A DNA stretch of 64,000 nt from Agrypnia vestita (GCA_016648135.1 JADDOH010005100.1:25144-89143), one strand, 5' to 3'; positions 52,068 through 63,837 are shown, numbered from the stretch's first letter. Notes: generated by a model not told the origin, from the sequence alone. Numbers and translations are program-made.

Positions 52068-52754
52068 TAGTGATGCAACGAATACGAATATTCGTATTCG
52101 CTGGATATCATCACGAATTTAAAAAACAAAACTATTTATAACTGAACGCAACGCAAATTATGGTTTGTCTATGCACCGTGTATCCGAACACACCTCTATT
52201 ATCGGGGATTCCACTTACATTGAATGAATGGATTTTTTGAGTTCTCATATTATTTTTTCTATGGAACTCAAGCTGTCAATTGTTAGTTTTTTCTTGTTTC
52301 ACAGCATAACATGAGTTCTTTTATCTAGTTTTTTAGGTTTTTAAAAAGGTTAGGTGCTCATTCCATGTAGTTTTTGTTTTGTAATATGTATTGTTCATTT
52401 CATTTTATTTCCATTGTGTGTAAAAGTACACTCTTATAAAATAATTTCAAAATAAATCTAATAACATGACCTCTCGTAAGCGTGAAAAAAGTGATATTTG
52501 GAAACATTTCGATAAGAAATCTGGTTAGATAAATTTAAATAGGTATAACTTTATTTGTTTGTTTTTGTTATAAAGAATAAAGATATAGGCTTGTGTACAT
52601 GACTTGTTAGTGGACTCGTCCCAAAACAAAGCCGGCCCATTGAGACGAGTTTATTTTGTTTTATTTATTACCTTGTTGAATTATTTGTATTCGTATTTGC
52701 CAAATAGTAGGTTTGATATTCGTATTTGTGAAAGTAGTATTCGTTGCATCACTA
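52068..52754 (+). mobile_element. hAT element, non-autonomous, perfect 8-bp duplication
   Basis: Inverted ends TAGTGATGCAACGAATAC and its near-complement ending at 52754; CTTATCAG is present at 52060-52067 and 52755-52762. The interior includes MTSRKREKSDIWKHFDKKSG (from 52467), the start of a BED-finger transposase, then a stop. 687 bp. Confidence 0.93.
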
Positions 52755-52907
52755 CTTATCAGATATATCTGCATGGTTTTGTTAAATATATGGCTATTTT
52801 ATGTGCTGTATGTTCTATCTTCTACAAATTATCCAACACTATAGTATTAACATTTAATATATTATTAAAAATATCTCTTGTTTTGGAACACACTGTTACG
52901 CACACTA

Positions 52908-53050
52908 AGGGCTGGTTGCATCAACTTGGTTTATAGTAATAGTTTAAAGCATAGGTTTTTTTACAAAAACGGTTGTTTTGATTGGTGGCAAATGCAAAAA
53001 TCTATTATATGTTTTTTTTTAACTATTACTCCTGATCGAACAACCGGCCC
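52908..53050. mobile_element. 143-bp MITE with TAA duplication
   Basis: Ends GGGCTGGTTG and CAACCGGCCC are flanked by TAA at 52905-52907 and 53051-53053. The 3-bp TAA target suggests PIF/Harbinger. A partial copy is at 4970. Confidence 0.75.
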
Positions 53051-53081
53051 TAAGTGATAATTTTTTTTTCATTTTACCCAG

Positions 53082-53185
53082 GGTGGATGGAATTTCCGGG
53101 AGAGGTGTGGATTGACTATATTTTCTTCAAAGTTGTAAAATGCAACTATGAAATGCTTGGCTCAGCTCTGTACGATTGTATTTAA
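53082..53185 (+). CDS. possible terminal exon of an unknown gene
   Basis: A T-rich tract and TTTTACCCAG acceptor precede an open frame WMEFPGEVWIDYIFFKVVKC, ending MLGSALYDCI and TAA at 53183-53185; AATAAA-like A/T sequence follows near 53250. The base composition is more coding-like than its surroundings. I recognise no family and no partner exon, so it may be chance or a transposon piece. Confidence 0.25.
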
Positions 53186-53529
53186 TTTTTGGATCGCAAC
53201 CAAATGATAGATAACTTAATATTAGACTCGATTAGGTAGGTAAGTATTAAAAAATAAAATAAAAATTATCTATCATTTCATGTTTCTACAATATTTTTCA
53301 AAGACCGTAGAATTAAAATGATTAAATATTACTAATTACAAAAAAAGAGGAAACAATTATTGCATAAAAAAAGATAAAAGAAACGCCAAGGTACACTGAC
53401 AACCCTTTTAAAAGTAGACAAGCTCATTGAATATGAATATTCCTTAACTATGCTCGTTTGATTTACAACAAACTTGACTTCTCGATTTTTTTCATTGAAT
53501 TGCGTTCCTTTTAATTTATAACTTGTAGC

Positions 53530-53993
53530 AGGGGTTGGGGGAGGGGAATGGTGTCAGCTTACAACTGGGAATCAAAAGTATTGAACATAATTTGGAGTGC
53601 ATAATATTTGAGAGAATGGTGTAAAGAAGGAGAAGGGAGATGGCGCCTTTGTTTACTGCAAGGTCCTAAAAAATATGTTCGCAAAATTTTGGGTTGAATC
53701 TATCAAACGGTGTTGATTTGTATAGAAAATATATCTGGAGGGGGAGTAGGATAAATGGGGAGAGAGGAAACGATGCAGGGTATATTTTCCACAGGGTATT
53801 CGAAATTTGGGTCAGATCTGTCAAACGATATAGATTTGTATGGAGAATATGTCGCGGTGAGGAGAGATAAAGGGGGGTTGGTTTTCCGCAGGGTCCTAAA
53901 GAATAAGTATGGAAAATTTGATTCGGATCTGTCAAAGTGTGTGGATTTGGATAGAGAACAAACAGATGCACATTGAGTTTTATAGGTTTAGGA
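53530..53993 (-). mobile_element. diverged Helitron fragment
   Basis: Read minus, CCTATAAAACTCAATGTGCA near 53990 and three diverged ~110-bp units (ATCAAACGGTGTTGATTTGT and relatives, plus strand at 53698, 53818 and 53930) place it in the 49570/41663 family. The 3' part is lost. Confidence 0.55.
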
Positions 53994-53994
53994 A

Positions 53995-54275
53995 AGGTTC
54001 GTAGTCGATGGAATGAAAAAGCGATCGCATGTAACTGTTTATTTCTTCTCGGAGATAGGCCCCGGAAGCAAGTTAAAAGTTAAAATGTTCAAGTACGAAA
54101 TATAAATGATGAACAAAGGAATATATGTTTTGACGCGGCACAGGCCTGCTTGATATTACGGTAGAGGCCCGACTGGTGTAGAGTCGCCGTGTCCCTAGCT
54201 CGACCCCTTTGTTCTCCTATGTTTAGAGGTACGTTGTAGGCGACGGCCCGCGCGGTATGTTTATGTAAACATGAT
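53995..54275 (+). repeat. left long direct repeat (LTR-like or TRIM-like)
   Basis: From GAATGAAAAAGCGATC to GGCGACGGCCCGCGCGGTAT this ~275-bp block recurs in the same orientation at 57418-57528 plus 58586-58765. Both are GC-richer than the flanks. The pair encloses the minisatellite and hAT-like copy B, as LTRs would; PBS and PPT were not identified. Confidence 0.6.
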
Positions 54276-54370
54276 AAAAAAGGGTCGGAGGCAGGTACAC
54301 GGCGTGGATCGGTAGGTGCCCCTACAGCGCGGAATGCTGCAATGATAGTTGCTCGGTGCTCCGCGATGTT

Positions 54371-54930
54371 CTAGTTTTTTGTTGACTGTTGCTTGTTGCG
54401 ATCGCCCGACATCCGTCGTCCGGTGAGTCGTGGAGAGCGCGCGGTGAGTCGGCACTGGTTGAGTTGGCAACGCTCAGTGAGTCGGCGTTGCTGGTGATGG
54501 TAATGGTTGACCGCAGGCGGAGAAGTGTGGGCTACTTGTATCCCCCTGGGTATATATAGGTTGTGTCGATGGATGGCGCTCGGTGGATTGGCGAGGGTGA
54601 TTGGCGCACGGTGAGTCGGCGCAGTTTGGTGCACAGTGAATCTGCACGATTGTTGGCCCACGGTGAATCGGCGCGGGTTGTTGGTGTACGGTGAGTCGGC
54701 ATGAGTTGCTGCAAACGCACAGGAGTCGGCGTTGCAGGTTGTAACGCACAGTGAGTCAGCGTTATTGACGCACGGTGAGTCGGCGTTGGTTACGAGCGCC
54801 CGACATCCGCCGTCCAGTGAGTCGTGGACGCATGGTATGCCGGTGCGAGCGCGCGGTGAGTTAGCGCTTGTTGACTTGCGAACGCTCAGTGAGCCGGCAT
54901 TGCTGATGTTGGCAGGAGCGTGCACTGGAG
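54371..54930 (-). repeat. GC-rich minisatellite, open in several minus frames
   Basis: Imperfect ~25-35-bp units around GCGCACGGTGAGTCGGCG recur at least a dozen times. Minus-strand open frames (54371-54925, 54474-54749, 54532-54720) translate as ADSPCVNN, PTHRAPIT or RRFTVGQQ types because the unit length is not a fixed multiple of three. One larger block (CGCCCGACATCCG.CGTCC..TGAGTCGTGGA) is present twice, at 54403 and 54797. No known protein is recognised, so it is called a repeat, not a gene. Confidence 0.75.
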
Positions 54931-55167
54931 CATCGCAGCATGACTTTTACGTAACCAATTATTTGGAAAAAAATCAGAATGCAACATACGTTCCGTAATA
55001 TTTCTATCACTATTGTTAATTTTGATATATCATAAAAATCTGAAACATAAATATTTGATTTAAATTTTTTCCCAAAATATACCTACCTACGTTTACAAAA
55101 AAGTCATTCTTCAATGTTCCCACTGCACGATGATGAATGATTGATGACGAATGTCCGACATCCACAG

Positions 55168-57195
55168 TAGGGTGTGTCACTTTTTTCAACTTTAGATTTT
55201 TCAAATTTCTAATTTCTGAAAAGTTGCATTTTTATATGTCATTAAATGCTGTATTTACAGTTTTCCTTAATACTGATACTTTTGGCTAGTTAAAAGGCCT
55301 TGAAATATAGAAAAATTTGCAAAATAACGTTCCAATCAGAACGATATATTTTTTGTATTTACCAATTGTATTAGAAATTAAATGCTTTTTTCTAATAATA
55401 ATATAGCCAGCATAAGGATAACGCCATATTTAAGTTCATCTTGATAATCTGTTAGCGTTAAATACCTACCCCCGTTCGGTCAATTTCGGCTTGTTTCGGG
55501 TCGCGCTCCCGTTTTGCGCGCCTCATTAGGTCAGACTCCATACCGAACGGTTGTATTTATTTGCTTACTAGTTTTCAACCGTCTTAAAGTTTCTACATGT
55601 TATACGTAATAAATTTAAGTGTTTAATTCATTCATGAAACGAATCACAATGGCATCGAATCCGTCAAGTTCAAAAGAAACCAGAGGTCGTACGGAATTAC
55701 GTATTTTTGAGAAATATCCCGAAAAATTCAAAAGTACTATGTTACCAACTTATGGAGATGTTTAAAGACATCATGAGTAGGTGCGTCATGAGATGAAACA
55801 GTCAAGTAGTTTAGAACCACAAGCAAAAGTCATCACTTCTCAAGTGGCTCGAACCGTTCTTGAAGTTTGGAAAAATGCAAGCATTGTGAGCCAGCTTCTA
55901 TTATCATATTGCAAACAATATAGGCTACTATCGAAAAAATTCAACAAAGAACCAAAAAGTCAATCGTATTTAGATAAAATATAAAACTTTATAACTAAAT
56001 CAACAATTCTTTTTGACATTGCTGCGTGCAAATGCAAAAATTCTTCTTCTTGTAAATGTGGAAAAAATAAAACTGTTCCGATTAAAGACCGCCCATTTCT
56101 TGAACACCAAAGAACCTTCAGATGCACAGGCATTGGAAACATAGTTAAAGGAGGAGAAAATTGAGAAAATACAAAAAAAATCGAAAAGTTGGCTGAAGTA
56201 TGTGATCGTTATGGTGTATCGCACAGAGCAGGCGCTACTATTGCTTCGGCTACACTGAGTGATATCAGGGAGGCATCAAATGTTAACAAGTGAGAACACA
56301 ATTGTAATAGAATAGGGTATACGAGAGCTTTGAAAGCTCGTGTCTCGCAAAAATCATTGTCGAGATCTTTTGTGATACAACAAATCAATTTTGAAAGCGA
56401 TCATTATTACGACATGATTTCCTGGCAGGATGAGAAACTTATACCGATTGAACTACCGCTTTTGAGCTATGTACTTATAAAGTGAAGAGCTGGGGACAGT
56501 TTTCGTCGAACGAAATGTCCGAATATTCGATTTTCCCAAGTCCCTGCAACACAGTCAGTAGAAAGAAATCTACTGACTTTGTGTGGCAGGGAAATGTGTG
56601 GATGCCTTAAATTGACGACTGTAGCTGAAGTTTCTGTCGTAGGGTAAACAGTTAGAGAAGGTTTTATTGCAGTCAAGCAGAATTCCAGGAAAATTATGCC
56701 AATGTTTAATTCTAAAAAATAACTTTTGCTGTCTTTAAAAATACTCTATTTGGAAAATTTTGTATGTTTTATAATTTTTTTTAAAAATAATTTAGCTTAA
56801 AATTTGCAGTAAATTTTTATTTTAGTATATTATCTATATATATATATTAACGAAATTAAGTAATCTGATAAAAATTATGTAGAATAAAACAGCACTTTTA
56901 TTACCTCTGAAAAATCACTAAAAACCAACATTTTCAGAATATTTGGCTCGCTACAACGAGCCAAAAGTATACTTGAATTGCAATTTTTTTTGCATTTTTA
57001 TATCGTTATAAATGTAATGCAACTTTTGATAACTATTAAGTTTAAAAATAAAAAACTTTTTTTTTCGCCATAAGTGACACACTTATGGCGTAATGCACTT
57101 TTGTGCATTTTGTGCGAAATGCACAATGCAACTTTTGATAACTTAATAGTTTAAAAATAAAAAACTTTTTTTTTTCGCCAAAGTGACACACACTA
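55168..57195 (+). mobile_element. hAT-like element, copy B, with 8-bp duplication
   Basis: Ends TAGGGTGTGTCACTTT (55168) and GTGACACACACTA (57195) with ATCCACAG at 55160-55167 and 57196-57203. It is inverted relative to copy A. The right end has a terminal duplication (57009-57075 and 57126-57195). Subterminal blocks on both sides (GCTCGTT..AGCGAGCC-like, AAAAGTATACT) also match copy A. Confidence 0.88.
55650..56720 (+). pseudogene. hAT-like copy B protein remnant, internally deleted
   Basis: In order: [123 protein letters not shown], then directly [53 protein letters not shown] and GFIAVKQNSRKIMPMFNSKK. Several stops. The full-length proteins I remember have a long central part between SHRAGA and the FxIPxINF region; both copies lack it with the same junction. 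The CKC..SSCKC cluster may bind zinc (inference). Confidence 0.7.
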
Positions 57196-57417
57196 ATCCA
57201 CAGTCTCGTCGTTGAAGATGCTGGGGGCGCTGGTGAGTCGCGCTTCTTGAGTCGGTTGATGAACAGCCAGGCATAACATTGGGTAATGCATTTGGCTGCT
57301 GTTTTGCTCTCTCCGCCCGTGTCCTTACTCACATAATTGTTCGCTTGAAACCGCGTCTTTCATCCATCGGCTTCCGAAATCGAAAAATAACTATCACATC
57401 GGAAGTCACCACTTTAG

Positions 57418-58765
57418 AAATGTTTCGTGGTCGACAGAATGAAAAAGCGATCGGATGTAACTGTTTATTTCTTCTCAGATATAGGCCTCGGAAGCGAGTT
57501 AAAATGTTCTATCAAGAAATATAAATATAACTTTACTTAAATTTAAATAAATGCAAAATTATATCATTTACTAGATTAAAATTAAAAATACATTATGAAT
57601 ACTCTCTATGTAACACCAAACTAGAAAATGTTGCCTGTATTCGTGACTTAGGTGTATTATTCGACTCAAAACTTACTTTTATTAACCATATAAATGCGAT
57701 AACTTGTAAATCTCTAAAATTGCTGGGATTTATTTTAAGGACATCACGCCCATTTAAATCAATTGAAAGCATTAAAATATTATACACATCTCTTGTCCGG
57801 AGCCAATTAGAATACTGCTAATCAGTTTGGTCTCTATATTATAATGGACGTATAGACAGTATTGAGCATGTCCAACGCAAATTTCTCAAATACATTAACT
57901 ACAAGATAAGTATACCAATACAAAACATAGAATACAATAACCTATTGAAGAGACTGAATTTACTCACCTTACATGATAGAAGAAAAATTTGTGATATTGT
58001 GAATTTGTGATTACAAAATTGTAAATAATATGTTGGACAGCCCTGACCTTGTAGCGTATATCAAGTATAATATCCCGTCCTTACATAGAACTCGACAAAT
58101 TGTCACATTTTATTGCCAAAATTCCAGATGGAAATTACCAGTCAAATGCCGCAATTAGCAGAATATTAAAGACTGGTAATGAATTTGGCTATATAGTTGA
58201 TGTTTTCAATGACAGTCTAGTGAAAATATAGTTTATACTTAAAGAGACAATACTATTTCATTACTAACTGCTGTTAATATATACGTGTAACGATGTGTAA
58301 TATATATTTTTTATACACATTACTGCTCTGTATTTTATATTTTTTATGTATTTTATATTTTTAATTTATATTTTTAATTTTTATACTCATATTTTAATGC
58401 TTAAACCTGATACTTTCATTGCTTATATAATTTATTGCTTATACATATATCTACTTACTCTATATTCATATATTTTATATTTTACTGCTTTTTCTGATAT
58501 TGTTTAATGTATATACTTTTTGAATTTAATGTAATATTTTTATGTAAAAGCCTGTAATGGCGTATATAAATAAAAATAAATAAATAAGTGATAAACAAAG
58601 GAATGGATGTTTTGACACGGCACAGGCCTGCTCGATGTTACGGCAAAGGCCCGACGGCCCGACTGGTGTTGCCGCCGTCGCCGAGTCCCTGGCGCGACCC
58701 CTTTGTTCTCCTATATTTACGTTGCAGGCGACGGCCCGCGCGGTATGTTTATGTTAACGTAATAA
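57418..58765 (+). repeat. right long direct repeat, interrupted by a LINE
   Basis: 57418-57528 and 58586-58765 together match 53995-54275. The break is at GAAATATAAAT, where the left copy continues GATGAACAAAGG and the right copy resumes GTGATAAACAAAGG after the insertion. Confidence 0.65.
57529..58585 (+). mobile_element. LINE fragment, 5'-truncated, with AATA tail
   Basis: A C-terminal ORF2 piece with shifts: VACIRDLGVLFDSKLTFINH, SLKLLGFILRTSRPFKSIES, ILYTSLVRSQLEYC, stop, SVWSLYYNGRIDSIEHVQRK and FLKYINYKI. This is the region after the RT thumb in Jockey-superfamily elements, related to 11403-11900. The end at 58563-58585 is (AATA)n, a typical tail. Confidence 0.78.
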
Positions 58766-58771
58766 TAATTT

Positions 58772-59041
58772 AATCCATAAACAAAGTTTTCATTATAAAT
58801 TCTTCATACGCAAGAAAAATACCTGTATGCACAATTTTTCATTTAATGTCATTCAAACTCATTCAAACTTCTTCTCTGTATAGGATGGATGCTTCTAGGA
58901 ACGACTAATTTTCACCTACACTGCTTTATTATAATGACGTCACCCAAGTGTGATTATTCAGGAACTCGGCCTTTCGAGCGCGGCTCTTAGCATTTTTGAA
59001 AAAAATGAATATCGTTTGAAAATAATTTCAGATTTGGTGTA
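58772..59041. repeat. inverted copy of the window's first 262 bases
   Basis: The reverse complement matches 1-262 closely (e.g. AGAAGCATCCATCCTATACA and GAAGTTTGAATGAGTTTGAA). Both contain a TGACGTCA CRE-like palindrome. Small indels at AGCAGTATAGG/AAGCAGTGTAGG. Confidence 0.88.
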
Positions 59042-60990
59042 AAATAAATCTGTTTTTGCCTGTAACTTTGTGAAAAAAAATATAGGAAAAAAGTAAAAAA
59101 GCCAAAAGAAAGAAAAGTAAAAACTTTACAATGGTGATTTTTAGATGGAGAGTAGAGCCACCCCTCGCGGAGCAGTGGCTGAATGTATGAAAACCGAATG
59201 AAAACAAATTTAATTTTTAACGAACGTTTACTTTATTTTTAGTTTATTTTTAGCACACACGATAGCGGCACTCGTGCTCTATCGATTTTAATATTTACAC
59301 GTAAAATTGGCCAACCCGTCTCAGAATAGCATACAAAAATATAAAAAAGATCTAAAACGAACGCCATTCCATGGACACGCGATTCAAAACAAAAATGTCT
59401 TATAGACCTGGCGCGTGCTATCGCAAGCTATATGTAAGAAGTTGTCGCATCTCGTTACGATTTATTTTAATCGGATTATGAAGAAAACAGAGAATTTCGA
59501 TTTTGGGTGGACACAAAAAACTGGAGGCGGTAAAAAAAATCAAAGATGGCGCCTCTAACTATTATCGAACGTGATACCCGATGTTTGAATTTCATTCAAA
59601 CTATGCAAACAGTCGCAGAAACATCGCGCTCGTTAAAAAAAGTCCAAAAAATGAGTTTTATTTTTGTCACGCAGCGAGAAAGAGATGGATAGAAAATTCC
59701 AGCATATAAAAGAAAGACGACCGGATTTCGCACCTTTTGCACCATTCATATTTTAGATTTCTTTCTTAAAAACCACGTTTATTTGCAAATGAAAAAAATC
59801 TAAAATGAAAATAAAATTTAGTTTTTGAGAAGGGCCCCGCAGGAGGGGGTAGAGGGGAAGGTCCCGAAAAATAAAATAAAAATCAGATCCCACAGAGAGT
59901 TTTGAGAAAAGTTTTCATTTTCAGGATCGAACGAAAACTCGCAAAGTTATTAACGTTGCAAAATGGTTTTTCGGATTAAAATGAAAAAGCTGAAATTCAA
60001 CTCAATTCTGAGGTGGAGAGTTTTTTCCTCCTCCTTATTTGTAATGATTGGGGAACTTGAAATTTTTGGAATCAAGCTCTCGGTTGACGAGTTTTTTTCG
60101 TGAAAAACGAAAACAAACACAATAACTGTGCATACCGACAAAGTTGTCATCGACGTCGAGTCGACGTGCAAAATTTCAGTTTGATTGGATGACGGGAAGT
60201 GTGTTAATTTTCACTTCCAAGACATTTCCACGTTCACGTGCGGCGGCGAAACTTATATAAAGAATTTAATAATAATAATTATTTCCTTAAAACTGAACTT
60301 TATTTCTTGCACGTGACGAATAGTGAAATTTAATAAAAGGCATCAATAAATTACACTCGCAATTCCTGAAGTGGTTTTGAAATAATCTCGACAGCCTGCC
60401 TTTACGTTCGTTGTCACGTCAAAACAGTTAAATAATCAATATTTTGCGACCACAAAACCACATTATTGACTGTCATCTTTCGATAAAAGCCAGTAAATGC
60501 GGAAAATTGTCCTTGTCATCTTAAAACGTTTCCCGCAAGAAAGTCTTGGAAAACTTAAAAACTCCTTCAATCTTCGACAGTTTTAGGGCGAGTATCGACA
60601 TAAAGAAATATTTTTGATGGTAATGGTTTTGTTCTAAAGAAAGATTTAATATTAAGTGGTACCTAAGGAGACGGGGCCACCACAATTATTATTGATTTAT
60701 AATTCTTCAGCCGAAAACATTTTAAAAATGTAGAAAGCAATTTTATTATTTTTTTGATTGAATAACTTTTTAAGATGTTCTGTATATTATTAAAAAGTAG
60801 ATCATTATATTTTAAATGTATTTATACTTAAAAGGCGTGCGTTATCACATGCAAGAGTAAAGATAATGCTGATCCACATCGGTTGTTTTGATATAGGTAC
60901 CTACTCTCCAAACAAAGTGCAAAGACAGTAAATTCAACCATCAAATACACACATAGATCTTTTCCGTATTAGTGATTATTTGATTTTTAG
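59042..60990. other. no gene recognised
   Basis: AT-rich with occasional GC islands (CCACCCCTCGCGGAGCAGTG near 59160; GGCCCCGCAGGAGGGGG near 59834). The frame at 59950-60171 (minus) has no motif. Probably intergenic sequence with decayed repeats. Confidence 0.5.
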
Positions 60991-61019
60991 AGCATAGTCC
61001 AGTTGATTCCCGATTCATG

Positions 61020-61800
61020 TGGTGTTTCGTAATTGCTGCGCGCGGGCCGCGCCATGATTCTGATTGGTCGGGCTGGCACCCGATGTGTTCTGCGCCAACA
61101 GCTAGCCAGGATTCAAATTTTTAAAAATCCGCCCAGTGACAGTTGAAAAGCGTGTCGGTGTCCGTTTTTCGGTGAGAACCGACATTTCTTCTTCGTGTGT
61201 TCAAGTTCAGTTCAACTAGCCTTCCGGAAGAGACAGACCAACTGTTCCGGATTCTACGACGCCAGGAGAATAATTGCAGATTGAAGCGGCACTCGACGTA
61301 CCAGGAAAACTGCAAGTACAATTTGTCTACTGTGTGTTATAGTTAGCTTTGGCCCAGCGCATCTCGAGTGTCAGAATATTATCAATCATTATCGGCGGAG
61401 ATTGGAAAGCAAAGTATTTATTTCTATTCCCCGACCGTGCGCGATGGTAGCGACCCGTCCGTCATCGTACATGTGGACTGTTCGAGATTCTCGTACTTCA
61501 ATAATGTGAAGTTACCATTGTTTTAGACTCTTTCGCTTATTGCGGACACGCACCATAATGGCGGCTGTAGGTACATGCTCGCAGCGGCACTCGGAGACAG
61601 GCTGAGACAGGCTGTGCCGCGCACACGCACTAAAATAATATACCTTGTTCTCTTGCGTGCACTCACTATCTTTGTTTTCTCACTGTTTAGTATTTAGTAT
61701 TTTTTTGTGTGACAATAGCACAAATAGTAGCCTCTGTGTCCACCTCGGCGAATATCCACACTTCAAATGATGAAACGAGTGTGTACATTACATGGTGAGC
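61020..61800 (+). promoter_or_regulatory. GC-rich promoter-like island, possible first exon or LTR
   Basis: An 800-bp stretch of raised GC and CpG (GCTGCGCGCGGGCCGCGCC) with an inverted CCAAT (ATTGG, 61070), then an ATG with a splice-donor-like GTGAGC shortly after (ACATGGTGAGCTC, 61790). It could be the TSS region and 5' UTR of a gene that runs out of the window, or an LTR. No long frame or TATA box. Confidence 0.35.
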
Positions 61801-61814
61801 TCTCCCCGAGGGCC

Positions 61815-61877
61815 TCGGTATTATAAATATTATCTTGCCTATGGGCCTCGGTATTATAAATATTATCTTGTCTATGG
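61815..61877. repeat. two-copy 32-bp tandem repeat
   Basis: CCTCGGTATTATAAATATTA plus TCTTG.CTATGGG occurs twice in a row with one or two differences. Confidence 0.85.
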
Positions 61878-61899
61878 GACTCGGACTAAAGGCTCCCGG

Positions 61900-63165
61900 T
61901 GAGTGTATGTACAGCCGCCATAAACACGTAAAAATACTTATTAAAATTAGGAAATATTATGTCCAATTAAGCTGCGGACAACTAGTACTGGGGAAAATAT
62001 TTCATTTTTTGACAGAATATTTTGATTAATTGGGATCTAATTAATTTTGTAATAATTACAATTCCGATTTGATTTTGATTCCAAATTTATTTTCATAAAC
62101 CGCACGCACCTACATATCTATTGGTGGCATTTTTGAACCTCAAAAAGCCCATTTACAATCAATTTTTATATGTTTTAGTAAAAACTATTAAAACATATTA
62201 AATTATTTTTTTATGATAGAATTATTCAATCCAAACATTAAGATTTTTTACCGCATATTTTGTAATTATTATTTTTTATATATAAATGAAGTATGAGTTT
62301 GCACCAATATATTTATTTTGAAAATTAATCTATATCATATTAAAACATTGTAAGTATTAAACTTTAACCGATCAGAAAATCACAGTTTACTTTGATTAAC
62401 TTTGTATAATTTTTAACCAAATTTTACCCAATAACAATTTTCAATTTGACCCACTTTGATAATTTAAAATATAGACACTGATGCTTAAACGAACAATGAT
62501 TAAAATATAAAAATATATAATCCATTAAATTTAGATAATACCGCTAAACATTCTTCACTCCTTTACTATGTTTTCAAAACTTAACAAATTAACCCAATTT
62601 TATGACTTTTGATTAATTCCTGTTTATATCCCGAAATTAAAATGTTCCGCTCGAAATTGGATGAAATTCCAATTTCACCAAAATTATATTTCAACTGTTC
62701 AGGGCTGATTCTGTAACCATGCGATAATTTTTTAATTAACAATTTTATTATTTAAGCGTTAAATTTTTTTGTATAACGCATAATTTTATCGATCTGTTGT
62801 GACATCAGAGTTTCGGGGGATTTTGGCAGATAACAGGTATAAACCATTTTAAATATACATTAAATTTTTTTTATTTAATCCAAACATTTAGATTTTTTTA
62901 CCGCGTATGTAGGTACTTTGTAATTATTATTTTTTATATTTAAATGAAGCGTGAGTTTGTATCGATATATTTAACTGCACGACTGTTGGATGTTGAAAAG
63001 TGATATCGCACCATTGTAGACATAAAAACACAAGATGCAATTTCTGCTTGTCTTAGGTTTTTAATGACGATTGTTTATGAACTGCTTGTACTCCACATTC
63101 CCCTCAATCAACATATCACAATAATTAGACCGCGTAGATTCACGACTACTTTCCACAGATCTCAT
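61900..63165. repeat. AT-rich stretch with a ~110-bp direct repeat
   Basis: The block AATCCAAACATT..GATTTTTTACCGC..TTTGTAATTATTATTTTTTAT.TAAATGAAG.. occurs at 62227-62330 and 62877-62985, same orientation, 650 bp apart. No gene is recognised in this stretch. Confidence 0.7.
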
Positions 63166-63169
63166 CTAA

Positions 63170-63720
63170 AATTACAGAAGTCGTAAATGTAAATTAATTA
63201 AGTAATTACACGGGTATAAGTAAATACGAAAACGGCGGATCGTCTCTTTTTGTGTTGGCAATGTGGGGCAAAGCACCAAAAACAATCTTGTTATTTTCAC
63301 AATTTTCAGATGCTTTTTTTTAAAACTGTAAATGATTGTTCTTGGTGCTTTTTCTTCGAAGTATTCCATGAATAAGTTGGCGACTACTGCAGCCATTGCT
63401 ACTCCTTCTTTTTGAATATAGTAGTCCCCCCTCCACAGGAAATAATTTTGTGTCAGGCAGTGTTGTAGAGGCTCGATATATCGCTCGGAGATGTTGTTTT
63501 TTATTAAAAGTTGGTGAGTAATATCTATGCTCTCGTAGACCGGTACATTTGTGTATTAAAACTCACAAGAATATCGTCCTTCCTTATTTTCACATCTTTT
63601 AGGATGGTGACGAAATGGTCAGAATTCTTGACATAGGAACCTATGCGGATAGTTAGAGGTTACAGAACACGCGAAAGATGTTGCGATAAGCCATACTTAG
63701 GTAAATTTATTTGCGAAAAA
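63170..63720 (-). pseudogene. Penelope-like reverse transcriptase fragment
   Basis: Minus strand: KFTKYGLSQHLSRVL, IGSYVKNSDHFVTILKDVKI, RKDDILVSFN (the start of a YxD-like region in Penelope RTs), QLLIKNNISERYIEPLQHCL, TQNYFLWRGDYYIQKEGVAM and AAVVANLFMEYFEEKAPRTI. The order matches fingers-palm of Penelope-like RT. Frames shift near 63540 and stops occur; it degrades after 63172. The C-terminal endonuclease is not seen on this strand. Confidence 0.75.
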
Positions 63721-63837
63721 AGGTCTTATTAACAAAATCAGCGGGCTGTTGCTGAAATTAAATATAAAAACAATTTTCAGCCCCCATAGTTCGATATCAC
63801 GTATGTTGGGTAGTGTGAAAGATAACACACCGTTCGA

